Shown: positions 1 through 10,788, counted from the first letter of the stretch. The stretch: 38,110 bases of DNA from Paracoccaceae bacterium (GCA_023260655.1 JALQUU010000027.1:1-38110), one strand, 5' to 3'. The notes: a model not told the origin generated them from the sequence alone. Made by a program: numbers and translations.

Positions 1-489
1 GTGCACCGTAATCGGCTGCATCATCGCGCGAGAGCATTTCAGCGAGGCGGAGCACTTGGGCGCGCCCGCGTTGGGGCGGCAGGGAGGTGCCCGTGAGGCC
101 CACGCGTTCGCCGCCACGGGTAAGCAGAACGGCAATCGCCAGAGCGAGAAGGCGGGCGCGATCTCCCTTTTCCTCGTAGCGATTGGGTTCGGATGAAAAG
201 CGCATGGAGGCCGCTTGATCGACCCAGAGCATGACGCTTTGTGCGATCTGCCATTCGCGTTCACGCACGTATTGCGCATCGCCGCGTGCGGAGCGGCGCC
301 AGTCGATCATTGCGGCGCTGTCGCCTTGCTGCACGGGGCGGTATTGCCAGAAATCGTCACCGATCCCTGAGCGGCGGCGGCCATGCTCGCCCAGAAGCAC
401 GGTGCCTGCCAACTGCTCTGCGCGTACCAAGAGAGGCGGCAGGCGCGCGGCCTCCGCTTCTGCCCTTGCGCGCAGATGCAGGGCTTGGC

Positions 490-493
<4 letters not shown>
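1..493 (-). CDS. DUF58 domain protein, truncated by the window edge
   Basis: The N-terminal 164 residues are visible, read leftward from an ATG at 493-491; the rest lies outside the window. The start overlaps the stop of the moxR gene as ATGA, so the two are translationally coupled. The typical DUF58 core is clear: a GDDFWQYRPVQQGDS stretch, then MIDWRRSARGD and VRERE, followed by a von Willebrand A-like strand (SVMLWVDQAASM). Proteins of this family are encoded beside MoxR ATPases and are thought to act with them as chaperone or assembly factors for membrane or periplasmic complexes, but the client here is unknown. Identification as DUF58 is secure; the role is inferred from context. Confidence 0.9.
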
Positions 494-1494
<1,001 letters not shown>

Positions 1495-1564
1495 GGCGAA
1501 ACTCCCCTTCGTCACTATACTTGTTACTCAGAGTGTATCGTGCGCGGGCAGGAAGGCAAAAACA

Positions 1565-2143
1565 ATGAGTGGACAAATGATTGTGAAACCATCAGCAGAT
1601 AGTATTGCTACCGCTGCGCGGATGGCCGCTCAAGGCAAGGGTTTGCCGCCTGTCGAGAAGTGGAATCCGCCGTTTTGTGGCGATCTGGATATCCGGATTT
1701 CGCGCGATGGCACGTGGTTCTACCTCGGAACGCCGATCGGGCGGCCCGAACTGGCGCGGCTCTTTTCAACGATTCTGAAGCGGGAGGGGGATAAATACTT
1801 CCTCGTCACGCCTGTTGAAAAAGTAGGCATCCAAGTGGATGACGCACCGTTTCTGGCGGTGGATTTCGAAACGAGTGGCGAAGGCGAGGCGCAGGTTCTG
1901 CACTTTATCACCTCAATAGGCGACAAGACGACCGCATCGGTCGAGAACCCGATCCGTGTGGTGCGTGATCCGGAAACGGGCGAGCCATCGCCTTATGTGC
2001 ATGTCCGGCGCGGGTTGGAGGCGTTGATCGACCGCAAAAGCTTTTACCGCCTTGTCGAGATCGGCGCGCACCATGAAGGGTGGTTCGGGCTCTGGTCGAG
2101 CGGCGAGTTTTTCCCGGTGATCCCCTCGGCGGAGATGCTCTGA
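1565..2143 (+). CDS. DUF1285 domain-containing protein
   Basis: This 192-residue soluble protein has the DUF1285 pattern. An early VEKWNPPFCGDLDIRISRDGTWFYLGTPIGRPELARLF region is followed by VTPVEKVGIQVDDAPF and a C-terminal GAHHEGWFGLWSSGEFFPV segment. The open frame extends upstream into the moxR antisense, but an AGGAAGG ribosome site at 1550-1556 sits eight bases before ATG 1565, which fixes the start. The family has no established biochemical role; solved members have a mixed beta fold. There is no signal peptide or membrane segment, so it should be cytoplasmic. The stop is one base from the stop of the convergent EamA permease gene. Confidence 0.88.
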   Translation: MSGQMIVKPSADSIATAARMAAQGKGLPPVEKWNPPFCGDLDIRISRDGTWFYLGTPIGRPELARLFSTILKREGDKYFLVTPVEKVGIQVDDAPFLAVDFETSGEGEAQVLHFITSIGDKTTASVENPIRVVRDPETGEPSPYVHVRRGLEALIDRKSFYRLVEIGAHHEGWFGLWSSGEFFPVIPSAEML

Positions 2144-2144
2144 C

Positions 2145-3059
2145 TTACCGCTGCGCGAGGATCACGCCAACCCCAACGATGGCTGCGCCGATGGCTTGGG
2201 GCCAGCTCCACGGGTTGCCCAAGGCCAAGAGGATCAGCATCACGTAGAAGGGCGCTACGTTCATATGCATCGCGGCCACAGCCACGCCCAAGCGCCCGAC
2301 AGCGGCGATCCAGAGGACTTGGCTGAGGGCGAGGGCGGCGAGCGCGTAGACCGTTAAATAGCCGAGCGAGACCGGATCGAACACGTCAGGCGGCACGGCG
2401 ACCCAGCCCAGCCAGTTCGAAATCAGGAAGGCTATGGCGGTAAAGATGAGGCCGCCCGAGAGAGTAACGCTGGTGCGGCCCAAGGGCGAGAGATCGGGGA
2501 AATCCCGCACCGTGAGGTGGCTGCCCCATGTGAAGAGGAAGCACGACAGGATCGCGAGCACTGCGCCCATGCCGAAGCCTTGAGGCACCGCGCCACCCGT
2601 GGCGACGATCCCGCCGATCACGGAGGCCACGAGGCCCGAGGCAAAGGCTTTGGTCAGGCGGCGGCCTTCAAGCACCCATTCCACGACCGCTCCGGCCAGA
2701 GGCGATGCAGAGACGATGATCGAAACGGTAACAGGATCGGTCAGGGCTTGGCCCGCGACGAGGCAGGTTGCACCACCGCCAAAAGCTAGCCCGCCCATTG
2801 CGGTGCCGCGCCCCCAGCGGGCATTCAGCACGGCGCGCCAGCCATCCGCGAGGATCCAGAGCGGCAATAGAAGTACCATCGCCATCAGGAAGCGCGCAGC
2901 GATGAGCGCAACGGGGTGCCATGTGTCGAGGAGTTCTTCGGCAGCGGGGAAACCTGCCGCCCAGATAAAGAGCGAAGCGACGCCCAGAGCGTTGCCCGAA
3001 AGCTTTCCCGGTGCCCCCGGTAAGCCGGGCGTGGGCAGGTCGTTGGGCGTGTGGCTCAT
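2145..3059 (-). CDS. EamA/DMT-family transporter
   Basis: The product is 304 residues with about ten hydrophobic helices in two halves, the layout of the drug/metabolite transporter (EamA, RhaT-like) superfamily. The first half begins near residue 25 with ALGVASLFIWAAGFPAAEEL and a basic loop RF after WHPVALIAA. The second half starts near residue 160 (LAILSCFLFTWGS). It should be an inner-membrane permease or exporter of small metabolites; the substrate cannot be told from sequence. The gene is convergent with the DUF1285 gene and lies downstream of lolA on the same strand, separated by about 90 bp containing a small hairpin. The ribosome site before the ATG is weak. Confidence 0.9.
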   Translation of the reverse strand: MSHTPNDLPTPGLPGAPGKLSGNALGVASLFIWAAGFPAAEELLDTWHPVALIAARFLMAMVLLLPLWILADGWRAVLNARWGRGTAMGGLAFGGGATCLVAGQALTDPVTVSIIVSASPLAGAVVEWVLEGRRLTKAFASGLVASVIGGIVATGGAVPQGFGMGAVLAILSCFLFTWGSHLTVRDFPDLSPLGRTSVTLSGGLIFTAIAFLISNWLGWVAVPPDVFDPVSLGYLTVYALAALALSQVLWIAAVGRLGVAVAAMHMNVAPFYVMLILLALGNPWSWPQAIGAAIVGVGVILAQR

Positions 3060-3119
3060 CGGCGAACTTTCGGGATAGTTTCCCTGCCGATACGCCTGCC
3101 TCAGCCGATGCGCGCGCGC

Positions 3120-3144
3120 GATTGCGACCTTTGGTGCCGCAATC
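3120..3144 (-). terminator. Small hairpin after lolA, possible weak terminator
   Basis: GATTGCG at 3120-3126 pairs with CGCAATC at 3138-3144, with an inner ACC/GGT pairing and a TTT loop. It lies just past the lolA stop in the direction of transcription. No T tract follows, so it may be only a weak terminator or an mRNA end-stabilising stem. Confidence 0.3.
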
Positions 3145-3152
3145 AGGGGGTG

Positions 3153-3746
3153 TTAGCGTTTCTGGCGTTCGGCGGCCGTTTCGATGTTGAAGAGCGTATC
3201 GCCCAAGGTAACGCCCTTGTTCATCTCGCCGAGGATCACTGTGATCGAGTTGCCGCCTTTATCGTTGATGATCCACTGCCGCAATTCCACGGGGCTATCG
3301 GTGAATTTCAACTGGATGTTCCCGTATTCGGGATGCTCGGGGTCTTGGGCGGTGATGGTGGTGGCGGTGCCGTCATAGCTGTGGCCCACGACCATTTTCG
3401 CGCGTGCGAGATCGACATTCTTGGCCAGAATGAGCGAGAGGGGCGTTTTGTTCAGCGGATAGGTTTCTGGGCGGGGGCCTGCTTTGGGGTCGAAAATCGC
3501 CACCGCTCCGCCACCTGCCACAACCAGTGTTTTCTCGGGCGGATCGTATTCGAAGCGGATCCGGCCGGGGCGTTTGATAAGGATTTCGCCTGTGGAAATG
3601 GTGCCGTCGCCGTTGATCTGGGTGAACTTCGCCTCGGCGGATTGCAGGCCATTGAGATAGCCCGACAAGGCAGAGAGCGAGAGTTTCTCGGCCGCCACGG
3701 GGCCGGAAAGGAGCATCGCTCCGACAGTCACCAGAAACATTCGCAT
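3153..3746 (-). CDS. lolA: Outer-membrane lipoprotein carrier protein LolA
   Basis: This is a 197-residue periplasmic protein that carries lipoproteins from the LolCDE complex to the outer membrane. A signal peptide is evident (MRMFLVTVGAMLLSGPVAA, cleavage after AAEK or nearby). LolA-type features follow: QSAEAKFTQINGDGTISTG, KRPGRIRFEYDPPEKTLVV, a FDPKAG strand, and a C-terminal PVELRQWIINDKGGN stretch. I take the ATG at 3746, which is preceded by AAAGG at a normal distance; an upstream in-frame start at 3773 would put a non-signal sequence in front. No LolB is visible in the window, as is usual in alphaproteobacteria. It sits after ftsK but behind that gene's terminator, so it probably has its own promoter in 3747-3846. 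Confidence 0.92.
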   Translation of the reverse strand: MRMFLVTVGAMLLSGPVAAEKLSLSALSGYLNGLQSAEAKFTQINGDGTISTGEILIKRPGRIRFEYDPPEKTLVVAGGGAVAIFDPKAGPRPETYPLNKTPLSLILAKNVDLARAKMVVGHSYDGTATTITAQDPEHPEYGNIQLKFTDSPVELRQWIINDKGGNSITVILGEMNKGVTLGDTLFNIETAAERQKR

Positions 3747-3846
3747 TGCGACACCCTTTCTTGCGTGGGTCAATTGCCCGCTTGGTAGATGGGCCTATTG
3801 GCCTGAAAACCCAAGCGATATGCGATAACAATGAGTTCAGATTGGA

Positions 3847-3870
3847 AAACCGGGCGCTGGGGCCCGGTTT
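3847..3870 (-). terminator. Intrinsic terminator of ftsK
   Basis: A perfect 9-bp stem (AAACCGGGC at 3847-3855 with GCCCGGTTT at 3862-3870) and a 6-nt loop start two bases past the ftsK stop. In the minus-strand direction it ends in TTTTCC. It separates ftsK from lolA. Confidence 0.75.
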
Positions 3871-3872
3871 CC

Positions 3873-6785
3873 TTAATGCTGTTCGGGAACGAGGATTTCG
3901 CGTTTGCCAACGTGGTTGGCGGCGGTCACGACGCCTTCCTCTTCCATCTGCTCCACAAGCCGCGCGGCTTTGTTGTAGCCGATGCCGAGCTTGCGCTGGA
4001 TGTAGGAGGTGGAGCACTTGCGATCCTTCACCACGATGGCGACGGCGGTATCATAAAGCGCGTCTTCCATATCGGTGTTGCCTCCTGCATTGAGGCCGAG
4101 AACCGCGTCGATATCGGCTTCGCGTTCCTCGTCATGGCCTTCCACCACGCGCGAGATGTATTGCGGCGGGCCGAAGGCCTTGAGGTGGTTGACGATCTCT
4201 TCGACTTCCTCGTCGCTGACGAAGGGGCCGTGGCAGCGGGTGATCTTTGCGCCGCCTGCCATGTAGAGCATATCGCCCTGGCCAAGGAGTTGTTCTGCCC
4301 CCATTTCGCCAAGGATGGTGCGGCTGTCGATCTTCGAGGTCACCTGGAAGGAAATCCGGGTGGGGAAGTTCGCTTTGATGGTGCCGGTGATCACGTCGAC
4401 CGAGGGGCGCTGGGTGGCCATGATGAGGTGGATGCCGGAGGCACGCGCCATCTGGGCGAGGCGCTGGATGCAGGCTTCGATTTCCTTGCCGGCAACCATC
4501 ATAAGGTCGGCCATTTCGTCGACGATGACGACGATATAGGGCATTTTCTTCGGTTCGAACTCTTCGGTCTCGAAGATCGGATCGCCGGTTTCCTCGTCGA
4601 AGCCCGTTTGCACGGTGCGCGAGAACATCTCGCCTTTGGCCTGCGCATCGGCCACGCGGGAATTGTAGCCGTCGATGTTGCGGACGCCCATCTTCGACAT
4701 CTTACGATAGCGCTCTTCCATCTCGCCCACGACCCACTTCAGCGCGACGACCGCCTTTTTCGGGTCGGTCACAACGGGGCTGAGGAGGTGGGGGATGCCA
4801 TCATAAACCGACAGTTCGAGCATTTTCGGGTCGATCATGATGAGGCGGCAATCATCCGGTGTCAGCTTGTAGAGAAGCGACAGGATCATGGTGTTGATCG
4901 CCACGGATTTACCCGAGCCGGTAGTGCCGGCGATCAGGAGGTGGGGCATTTTGGCGAGGTTCGCTACCATCGGCACGCCGCCGATGTCTTTACCAAGCGC
5001 CAAGGGCAGCTTCATATTGGTGTCGCCGAATTCGCGGGCGGCGAGGATTTCACGCAGCACGACCTTTTCGCGGTGCTCGTTCGGCAGTTCGATACCGATC
5101 ACCGAGCGGCCGGGAACGGTCGAAACACGCGCCGAAAGCGCGGACATCGAGCGGGCGATATCGTCGGCAAGGCCGATGACGCGCGAAGCTTTGAGGCCCG
5201 GCGCGGGCTCAAGCTCGTACATGGTAACAACCGGGCCGGGGCGGACCGAGACGATCTCGCCCTTGACGCCGTAGTCATCCAGCACGGTTTCGAGCATGCG
5301 GGCGTTTTCTTCAAGCGCCTCATCCGAGAGGTGATGGCGCTGGATCATCCCCGGATTGGACAGGAGCGAGAGCGGCGGAAGTTCGAAAGCCGAGGCGCTA
5401 TCGTCGAACTGGAGGCTCGGTTGGGCTTCGGCAAGCGCGCGGGCCGAGGGCTGCACGGGCTTCTTCAGGCTGTGCTGCACGGCGGGCTTGCGCGGCTCGG
5501 CTACGGGGATTGCCGCGCGCGGGATGGGCGCGAGTTCCGGCTCGTAGGCTTGCAGCTCGTCAGCCTGATCCATGTCGTAGTCGTCGAGGAACAGGTTTTC
5601 GGCGGTGTAAGCCTCGGAATAGGCTTCGATTTCCATCTCTTCAACATGCGCAAAGGGAGTGGTTGTTTGCGCAGAGGCGCGGGTCAGCATCGGCTCTTGT
5701 GCCAAGGGCGCGGCGGCGCGGTGCGCGGCTGTCAGCGGCGGTTCGGCAGGGAAAGCAGCGCGCGGCGCGGCGGTGTCGAGGATGAGCGGGTTCGGGCCTT
5801 TGGCGAGCGCTTGCGTGGCCGAGGTGACGGCGCTCATGACGGGCTGCGCGCGGACGCGGGCCTTGATCGCATCGGAGATTTTGGCGCGGATGCGGTCGTC
5901 GCCGGGGGCGTTGATCTCGCTGCCGTTCCAGTTCTCGATCAGCTCGGGTTCCGGCATGGCGGCTTCAGCCGCAGGCGCGCGGCGCACCATGGCAGGAACG
6001 CGCTTGAGGAGCGAGGGCTTGGCGGGCTCTTCTGCGGGAGCGGCGTAAGCCTGATCGAAGAGCGGCTCTTCGCGGTTCAGGCTCCGGCTTTCAGACGCGC
6101 GGGCGCGGAGGGCTTGAGCGGCGGTCACAGCTCCGCCAGCGCTGCGCCCAAGCACACGCATCAGCGCGTCATAGCTGAGAATGAGGCCGAGCCAGAGGAA
6201 GGCGCGGAGGCGCGCGATTTCCACACGGCTAAAGCCCAGAACGAAAGCGCCCATCGCCACAACAGCGAGGCCGATGAGGAGCGAGGCAAGTTTCACGCCG
6301 AGGCCAGCCGGTATCGGCAGGACCGTCAGGAGAAGGCCCAGCACCATATCTCCGAACATGCCGCCTTTGCTGAAGGAATGTGCCCAACCCTCACCTGTGG
6401 ACAGGGTGGCGGCATAGACCGACAGAAGAGCAACCCAGATAGGCGACCAGATCAGGCGAGCGATCGCGCGTTCGGCACCTTTGTGCAGGGCGAAGCGGGC
6501 GCCCCAGCCGAGAAGCAGCGCGGCAATGGCCCAACCGCCCCAACCGACGATCATGGTGATCGGTGCGGCCAGAGCAGCGCCAGTGCGACCAAGCCAGTTC
6601 TGCACAGGCGCGTCCGTTGCCGAGACAAAGGAAGGATCATCGGGGTGATAGCTATAGACCAGCGCGGCAACGGCCAGACCGACGGCCATAAGCCCGAGCC
6701 CCAGAAGCTCGCGCCCCCGTTTCTCGATTGCCTGCGCCATATCCCTGTCAAACAGCGGATCGCGGCTTCGCGTCTGATATGCCAT
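3873..6785 (-). CDS. ftsK: DNA translocase FtsK
   Basis: This 970-residue protein is the septal DNA pump that clears and aligns chromosome dimers at division. The N-terminus (about residues 25-200) has four to five membrane helices. A long Ala/Glu/Pro-rich linker follows (about 200-480), then the RecA-like motor. Walker A ([12 protein letters not shown]) is near residue 620, Walker B ([13 protein letters not shown]) near 750 and [13 protein letters not shown] near 790. The last 65 residues form the winged-helix gamma domain that reads KOPS sites ([20 protein letters not shown]). It lies 20 bp downstream of the aminotransferase stop, so the two are probably co-transcribed. The gene ends at an intrinsic terminator. 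Length and domain order are normal for the order. Confidence 0.97.
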   Translation of the reverse strand: MAYQTRSRDPLFDRDMAQAIEKRGRELLGLGLMAVGLAVAALVYSYHPDDPSFVSATDAPVQNWLGRTGAALAAPITMIVGWGGWAIAALLLGWGARFALHKGAERAIARLIWSPIWVALLSVYAATLSTGEGWAHSFSKGGMFGDMVLGLLLTVLPIPAGLGVKLASLLIGLAVVAMGAFVLGFSRVEIARLRAFLWLGLILSYDALMRVLGRSAGGAVTAAQALRARASESRSLNREEPLFDQAYAAPAEEPAKPSLLKRVPAMVRRAPAAEAAMPEPELIENWNGSEINAPGDDRIRAKISDAIKARVRAQPVMSAVTSATQALAKGPNPLILDTAAPRAAFPAEPPLTAAHRAAAPLAQEPMLTRASAQTTTPFAHVEEMEIEAYSEAYTAENLFLDDYDMDQADELQAYEPELAPIPRAAIPVAEPRKPAVQHSLKKPVQPSARALAEAQPSLQFDDSASAFELPPLSLLSNPGMIQRHHLSDEALEENARMLETVLDDYGVKGEIVSVRPGPVVTMYELEPAPGLKASRVIGLADDIARSMSALSARVSTVPGRSVIGIELPNEHREKVVLREILAAREFGDTNMKLPLALGKDIGGVPMVANLAKMPHLLIAGTTGSGKSVAINTMILSLLYKLTPDDCRLIMIDPKMLELSVYDGIPHLLSPVVTDPKKAVVALKWVVGEMEERYRKMSKMGVRNIDGYNSRVADAQAKGEMFSRTVQTGFDEETGDPIFETEEFEPKKMPYIVVIVDEMADLMMVAGKEIEACIQRLAQMARASGIHLIMATQRPSVDVITGTIKANFPTRISFQVTSKIDSRTILGEMGAEQLLGQGDMLYMAGGAKITRCHGPFVSDEEVEEIVNHLKAFGPPQYISRVVEGHDEEREADIDAVLGLNAGGNTDMEDALYDTAVAIVVKDRKCSTSYIQRKLGIGYNKAARLVEQMEEEGVVTAANHVGKREILVPEQH

Positions 6786-6805
6786 ACCTGCCTCGCCTCT
6801 TTTTC

Positions 6806-7990
6806 TTATCTATAAAGACAGTCGCGCAAACGGATCAGGCCCGCCTGCATGTCGTCCTTCGGGGCCACCATGGCGACCCGCACATAGCCTTTGCCAGGGT
6901 TGCGACCCTGATCGTCGTCTTGGCTCAGATAGGCACCGGGGAGCACACGCAGGCCGGTTTCAGTCCAAGCTTTCAATGCGGCGGTTTCGCCGTCTTCCAC
7001 CGGAAGCCAGAGGAAGAAGCCCGCATCGGGGCCTTTGTAGGAGTTCACTTCACGGAAAATCTCGTCCGCGAGGACGTATTTCTCGCCGTAAAGGCGGCGG
7101 TTCTCGACCACATGCGCCTCGTCCGCCCAAACTGCTTCGGCCACACGCTGCAAGGGCAGGGGGATCGGTGCGCCTGAATAGGCGCGCAGTTGCTTGCAGG
7201 CGGCGATGCTTTTCGGGCCACCCGCGATGAAGCCCGCGCGCAAACCCGGCAGGTTCGAGCGTTTGGAGAGCGAATGGAAAATCACCACGCGTTCGGGGTT
7301 GGCCTTCATCTCGGCGGCGACTTCCAAAGCCCCTACGGGTGGCTCGGTGCCGCGGTAAATCTCGGAATAGCATTCATCCGCGAAGATGCGGAAATCATAA
7401 CGCTCGGCCAACGCGATCAGCGTGCGCCAATACGCGCGCGAAGCCACGGAGCCTTGCGGGTTGGCGGGCGAGCAGATGTAGACGGCAGCCGTGCGGTTCA
7501 GAACGGCAGGCGGCAGGCTGGCGTAATCCGGCAGATAGCCGTCTTCGCGCGTGGCAGGCACGAACATCGGCTCGGCAGCCACAGAAATCGCCCCGATCAT
7601 ATAGACCTGATAGAAGGGGTTCGGCATGAGAATGATCGGGCGCTGGCCTTTCACCTTCTCCGGCACAAGCGCCATACACACGTTATAAAGCGCTTCCCGC
7701 GTGCCATTCGCAGCCATGACCTGCGTTTCGGGATCCATCGCAACGCCGTAGCGGCGCTTGATCCATTCGCTGATCGCGCCGCGCAGTTCGGGGGTGCCTT
7801 CGTTCGGAGGATAAACGCCGAAGCCCGCGATTTCGCGGTTCAGGATCTCGGCAATCCATGCCGGAAACGCGTGTTTCGGCTCGCCGATGGTCATATGCAC
7901 AACGGGGCCGCCCGCAGGATGCGGGTCAAGAAGCGCGCGCAAACGCGGAAACGCATAGGGCGGCAAGTTCGAAAACCGCTCGGGAAACAT
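6806..7990 (-). CDS. PLP-dependent class I/II aminotransferase (DapC-like)
   Basis: This is a 394-residue fold-type I aminotransferase. The internal aldimine lysine is in [15 protein letters not shown], and other family signatures are [22 protein letters not shown] and the [10 protein letters not shown] strand. Homologues beside ftsK are usually annotated as succinyldiaminopimelate aminotransferase (DapC) or simply aminotransferase. A role in lysine and peptidoglycan precursor synthesis is plausible but not proved by sequence. A TTG at 8005 is in frame, but ATG 7990 is better placed behind a GAGG site. It is the first gene of a likely two-gene unit with ftsK. Confidence 0.88.
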   Translation of the reverse strand: MFPERFSNLPPYAFPRLRALLDPHPAGGPVVHMTIGEPKHAFPAWIAEILNREIAGFGVYPPNEGTPELRGAISEWIKRRYGVAMDPETQVMAANGTREALYNVCMALVPEKVKGQRPIILMPNPFYQVYMIGAISVAAEPMFVPATREDGYLPDYASLPPAVLNRTAAVYICSPANPQGSVASRAYWRTLIALAERYDFRIFADECYSEIYRGTEPPVGALEVAAEMKANPERVVIFHSLSKRSNLPGLRAGFIAGGPKSIAACKQLRAYSGAPIPLPLQRVAEAVWADEAHVVENRRLYGEKYVLADEIFREVNSYKGPDAGFFLWLPVEDGETAALKAWTETGLRVLPGAYLSQDDDQGRNPGKGYVRVAMVAPKDDMQAGLIRLRDCLYR

Positions 7991-8130
7991 CTCTGACTGC
8001 CTCAAATTATCGGGATCGTTATGCCCCGTTTTTTGCCAGAGTAATCAAACCGCGCGCACCCGTCCAGAAAAAGCCGCGCGGTTCCACGATGATGTGGCAT
8101 TTTGGACAGTGCCCGCCATGGGCAGGAGCC

Positions 8131-8949
8131 TTAGGCGGTGGCCTTGGCTTCCATGCATTGGCGGCCATCCGCGCCCCGCACCCAGAGCGTGCCATCCTGC
8201 TTCCAGCAAAGCGTGACGGTTTCATCCACCGTGACGGGGGCTGTCGCGCGGAAGGCGAAGGAGGTGAGCGGGCCCATTTTACGCTCGGCCATCAGCATCA
8301 GGAGCTGCGCCAAGAGCGGGCCATGGGTGACCAAACCGGGATAGCCTTCAACGCTGCGGGTATAGTCGCCATCGTAATGGATGCGGTGCCCGTTCATGGT
8401 GAGGGCGGAATAGCGGAAGAGCAGCGTCGTGGTGAAGGCGGCGGTTTCGGCGCGGTCTTCATCGGTGGCAGCCACGGGTGGCACGGGTTTTGGGGCGGCT
8501 GGATCCGGGTCTTCGCGGTAGACGAGGTCTTGCTCTTCCGAAAGGCAAAGCGCGCCGTTCTGCCGGATCTCGTGCAGAAGCGTGACAAAGCCCAAGGGGC
8601 CTGTACGGCCATCTTTGCGGCTCACCTTCAGGATGGAGGTGTGTTTTTCCGCCGGAATGCCTGCCAGAAGCGGTGCCGAGAAGGAAAGCCGCCCGCCTGC
8701 CCACATGCGGCGGGGCAATCCCAGATCGGGGATGAGGCCGATGCCCGTTTTCGGGTGCCCGTCGCGGCCCAATCGCGTGGGCGGCTCGGGGGCCCAGAAA
8801 TGGATCTGGTGAAAGAAGGGCGGCAGAGGCGCGCCCATTGTGACATTCACGGGAAGGTCCATCGCGGTTTGCAATGTAGCCCCGCGCGCGGGGTCCATCA
8901 CATCGTGGATCACTTCGGTTTGACGGGGTGTTTCGAGTTCGCTAGCCAT
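8131..8949 (-). CDS. HTD2/MaoC-like acyl-CoA hydratase/dehydratase
   Basis: The protein has 272 residues and a double hot-dog layout. The N-terminal half is a FAS1-like dehydratase domain (FFHQIHFWAPEP, then RRMWAGGRLSF). The C-terminal half has the hydratase-2 motif around residues 185-220: FRYSALTMNGHRIHYD and then EGYPGLVTHGPLLAQLL. This architecture matches hydroxyacyl-thioester dehydratase type 2 and mesaconyl-C4-CoA or itaconyl-CoA hydratases. The exact acyl-CoA substrate is undecided. It is divergent from the VOC gene with a 39-bp gap. The 140 bp beyond its stop toward the aminotransferase gene hold no supportable gene. Confidence 0.85.
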   Translation of the reverse strand: MASELETPRQTEVIHDVMDPARGATLQTAMDLPVNVTMGAPLPPFFHQIHFWAPEPPTRLGRDGHPKTGIGLIPDLGLPRRMWAGGRLSFSAPLLAGIPAEKHTSILKVSRKDGRTGPLGFVTLLHEIRQNGALCLSEEQDLVYREDPDPAAPKPVPPVAATDEDRAETAAFTTTLLFRYSALTMNGHRIHYDGDYTRSVEGYPGLVTHGPLLAQLLMLMAERKMGPLTSFAFRATAPVTVDETVTLCWKQDGTLWVRGADGRQCMEAKATA

Positions 8950-8988
8950 GATGGCGCGACCCTAGAAGCGAGGCGAAAGACACGCAAG

Positions 8989-9390
8989 ATGGCCCGGCCT
9001 ACTCTCACAGCTTTGGATCACCTCGTTCTGACTGTCGCCGATGTGGAGGCGACGCGCGATTTCCATGCTCGCGTGCTGGGGATGGAGGCCGAACGCTTTG
9101 TTACCGCCGATGGCAGCACGCGCTGGGCGCTCAAATACGGGGTTCAGAAAATCAACCTGCACCAGTCCGGGGCCGAGTTCGAACCCAAGGCGGGGCGCGT
9201 GATGCCAGGGAGCGCGGACCTCTGTTTCCTGAGCGACACGCCGATTGCCGAATGGCAGGCGCATTTCGCCCGCGAAGGCGTGACCGTGGAGGAAGGCCCG
9301 ATCAAGCGCACAGGCGCAACAGGGCCGATCCTCTCGCTTTATATCCGCGATCCCGACGACAACCTGATCGAGGTCTCGAACCGTCTTTAA
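8989..9390 (+). CDS. VOC-family (glyoxalase/dioxygenase-like) protein
   Basis: This 133-residue protein is a single vicinal-oxygen-chelate module of two beta-alpha-beta-beta-beta units. A LDHLVLTVADVEATRDFH opening carries the first metal-ligand His (LDH). KINLHQSG carries another His, and the C-terminal IRDPDDNLIEVSN carries the conserved Glu. Such proteins are metal-dependent lyases, dioxygenases or antibiotic-resistance proteins; close homologues are annotated only as VOC or virulence-type proteins. The start at 8989 is chosen because the domain begins at once, although the ribosome site is weak. Its TAA stop shares a TTAA palindrome with the stop of the convergent FMN reductase gene. Confidence 0.88.
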   Translation: MARPTLTALDHLVLTVADVEATRDFHARVLGMEAERFVTADGSTRWALKYGVQKINLHQSGAEFEPKAGRVMPGSADLCFLSDTPIAEWQAHFAREGVTVEEGPIKRTGATGPILSLYIRDPDDNLIEVSNRL

Positions 9391-9923
9391 CGGCGGGCTT
9401 CCAATTTGAGGGCCTGCATCAGCTCGCTTAGAGTGTCGATGTAAAGCTGCCCTGTGAGGTGGCCCGCCTCGTCGAATTGCTTGACGCAATCCGCGAGATG
9501 CATTTCCGGGCCCGCAATCACCCGCGCGCGGAATGGCACCATGAAACTGCGCAAGATCATCTGCGCCCGTTCCCCGCCCGAACGCCCCGACGAGGCCGAC
9601 ATCACGGCAACGGGCTTTCCGGTCCATGGGTGAGGTTTCGAGCGGCTCACCCAGTCGAGCGCGTTTTTCAGAACGCCGGAGGGCGCCTTGTTGTATTCCG
9701 GTGTGGAAATGATCACGGCTTCCGCCCCTTTGATCGCCTCCACCAGCGCGGCGACCGAAGCGGGAATGCCTTCGGCGGCTTCCAGATCGCCATCATAGAG
9801 CGGCAGGCGCAGGTCGGCTTCCCGATACTCGGCCTCGCCATAAAGGCGGGCGCCTTCGCGAAGGAGTTTGCGGTTGCACGAGGCCGCGCGCAGCGAGCCG
9901 GAGATGCCGAGAATGTAAGCCAT
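9387..9923 (-). CDS. NAD(P)H-dependent FMN reductase
   Basis: The 178-residue protein is a flavodoxin-like NADPH-dependent FMN reductase (ArsH/ChrR/YieF relatives). It opens with GISGSLRAASCNRKLL, the phosphate-binding loop for FMN. STPEYNKAPSGVLKNALDWVSR and SASSGRSGGERAQ follow, which are typical flavin-contact segments. It probably reduces quinones, azo compounds or free FMN in the cytoplasm; the substrate is not predictable. The gene starts just after the OmpA terminator, so it needs its own promoter or read-through. Its stop codon overlaps that of the VOC gene on the other strand. Confidence 0.92.
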   Translation of the reverse strand: MAYILGISGSLRAASCNRKLLREGARLYGEAEYREADLRLPLYDGDLEAAEGIPASVAALVEAIKGAEAVIISTPEYNKAPSGVLKNALDWVSRSKPHPWTGKPVAVMSASSGRSGGERAQMILRSFMVPFRARVIAGPEMHLADCVKQFDEAGHLTGQLYIDTLSELMQALKLEARR

Positions 9924-9946
9924 TGGTCTGCCTTTCTCTTTGCGCC

Positions 9947-9995
9947 AAAAATAAAGCCCTGCGCGGTTCCTGCAAGAGCAGGCCGCGCAGGGCTT
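9947..9995 (-). terminator. Intrinsic terminator of the OmpA-type lipoprotein gene
   Basis: AAGCCCTGCGCGG at 9954-9966 pairs perfectly with CCGCGCAGGGCTT at 9983-9995. An inner CCTGC/GCAGG pair with a TT bulge extends the stem. In the minus-strand direction the stem is followed by a T-rich tail (TTTATTTTT). It starts 14 bases past the stop at 10010. Confidence 0.88.
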
Positions 9996-10009
9996 ATGTG
10001 CGTTGGCGC

Positions 10010-10669
10010 TTAGGCGTTGGGCAGGATTACGATATCCACGCGGCGGTTCAGGGCGCGCCCTTCAGCCGTAAGGTTCGAGGCAACTGGCTGGTCCATGCCA
10101 CGCCCGATGGTCTGGATCCGCATCGACGGCACGCCGGAACCGATGAGCACGGCCGAAACCGCCGCTGCACGGCGCTGCGACAGGTCGTAGTTATAGGCGG
10201 CGGAGCCGGTGTTGTCGGTGTGGCCCAGAACCTGAACGGTGGATTGCGGGTAGTTCATCAGGCTGGCAGCAACGGTGCGCAGATCCGAGGTGATCGCCGG
10301 ATTGAGCGTTGCGCTATCCGTAGAGAACAGGATGTCTTGCGGCATGGTGACGATCAGGCGATCGCCCGTGTTCTGGATCGTGGCGCTATTGCCAAGCTGG
10401 GCGCGAAGTTCGGCTTCCTGCTTGTCGAGCGAGTAACCCAGAGCGGCCCCTGCACCAGCCCCCAGAACGGCACCCTTGATGATGCCCTTGCCCTTGTCAT
10501 CCGACACGAGTGCCCCAGTGACCGCGCCAAGAAGGCCGCCGATCAGAACGCCTTGCTGGGTTTTGTCACCCGCTTGGCCGGAGCCGGGTGCGCCCGGATC
10601 TTCGCAGGCAGCGGTGAAGGTCAGTGCTGCAGCGGCGGCAAACAGCGAGAAACGCGAAAATGTGGTCAT
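10010..10669 (-). CDS. OmpA-family outer-membrane lipoprotein
   Basis: The protein has 219 residues. A signal peptide ends in a lipobox with Cys22 (LTFTAAC), so the mature protein should be lipid-anchored. Residues about 40-80 form a glycine-zipper stretch (VLIGGLLGAVTGALVSD, then GAVLGAGAGAALGY). The C-terminal OmpA peptidoglycan-binding domain runs from about residue 100, with VLGHTDNTGSAAYN, LSQRRAAAVS and the closing EGRALNRRVDI, which hold the Asp and Arg that contact diaminopimelate. It likely tethers the outer membrane to the cell wall. It is a single gene with its own terminator. Confidence 0.94.
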   Translation of the reverse strand: MTTFSRFSLFAAAAALTFTAACEDPGAPGSGQAGDKTQQGVLIGGLLGAVTGALVSDDKGKGIIKGAVLGAGAGAALGYSLDKQEAELRAQLGNSATIQNTGDRLIVTMPQDILFSTDSATLNPAITSDLRTVAASLMNYPQSTVQVLGHTDNTGSAAYNYDLSQRRAAAVSAVLIGSGVPSMRIQTIGRGMDQPVASNLTAEGRALNRRVDIVILPNA

Positions 10670-10788
10670 GGCGACGCCTTCTAGTGGTCAGCCCGGAATG
10701 CCGGATCGCTCCCGTTATATGGGAATACGCACGAAGGCGTAGAGAGGTTCCGCCGCAAACGGCAACTTTCCGCGCAATTTTCCGTGTT

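Noticed and set aside
3831..6815. A 994-codon open frame on the plus strand
   Set aside because: It is the exact antisense of ftsK, is rich in His, Arg and Gly, and has no family motif. High GC creates long antisense frames.
8019..8225. A small minus-strand frame with a CPKC motif
   Set aside because: Most of it overlaps the end of the dehydratase gene in another frame and no suitable start lies near the motif. The Cys pair is probably chance.
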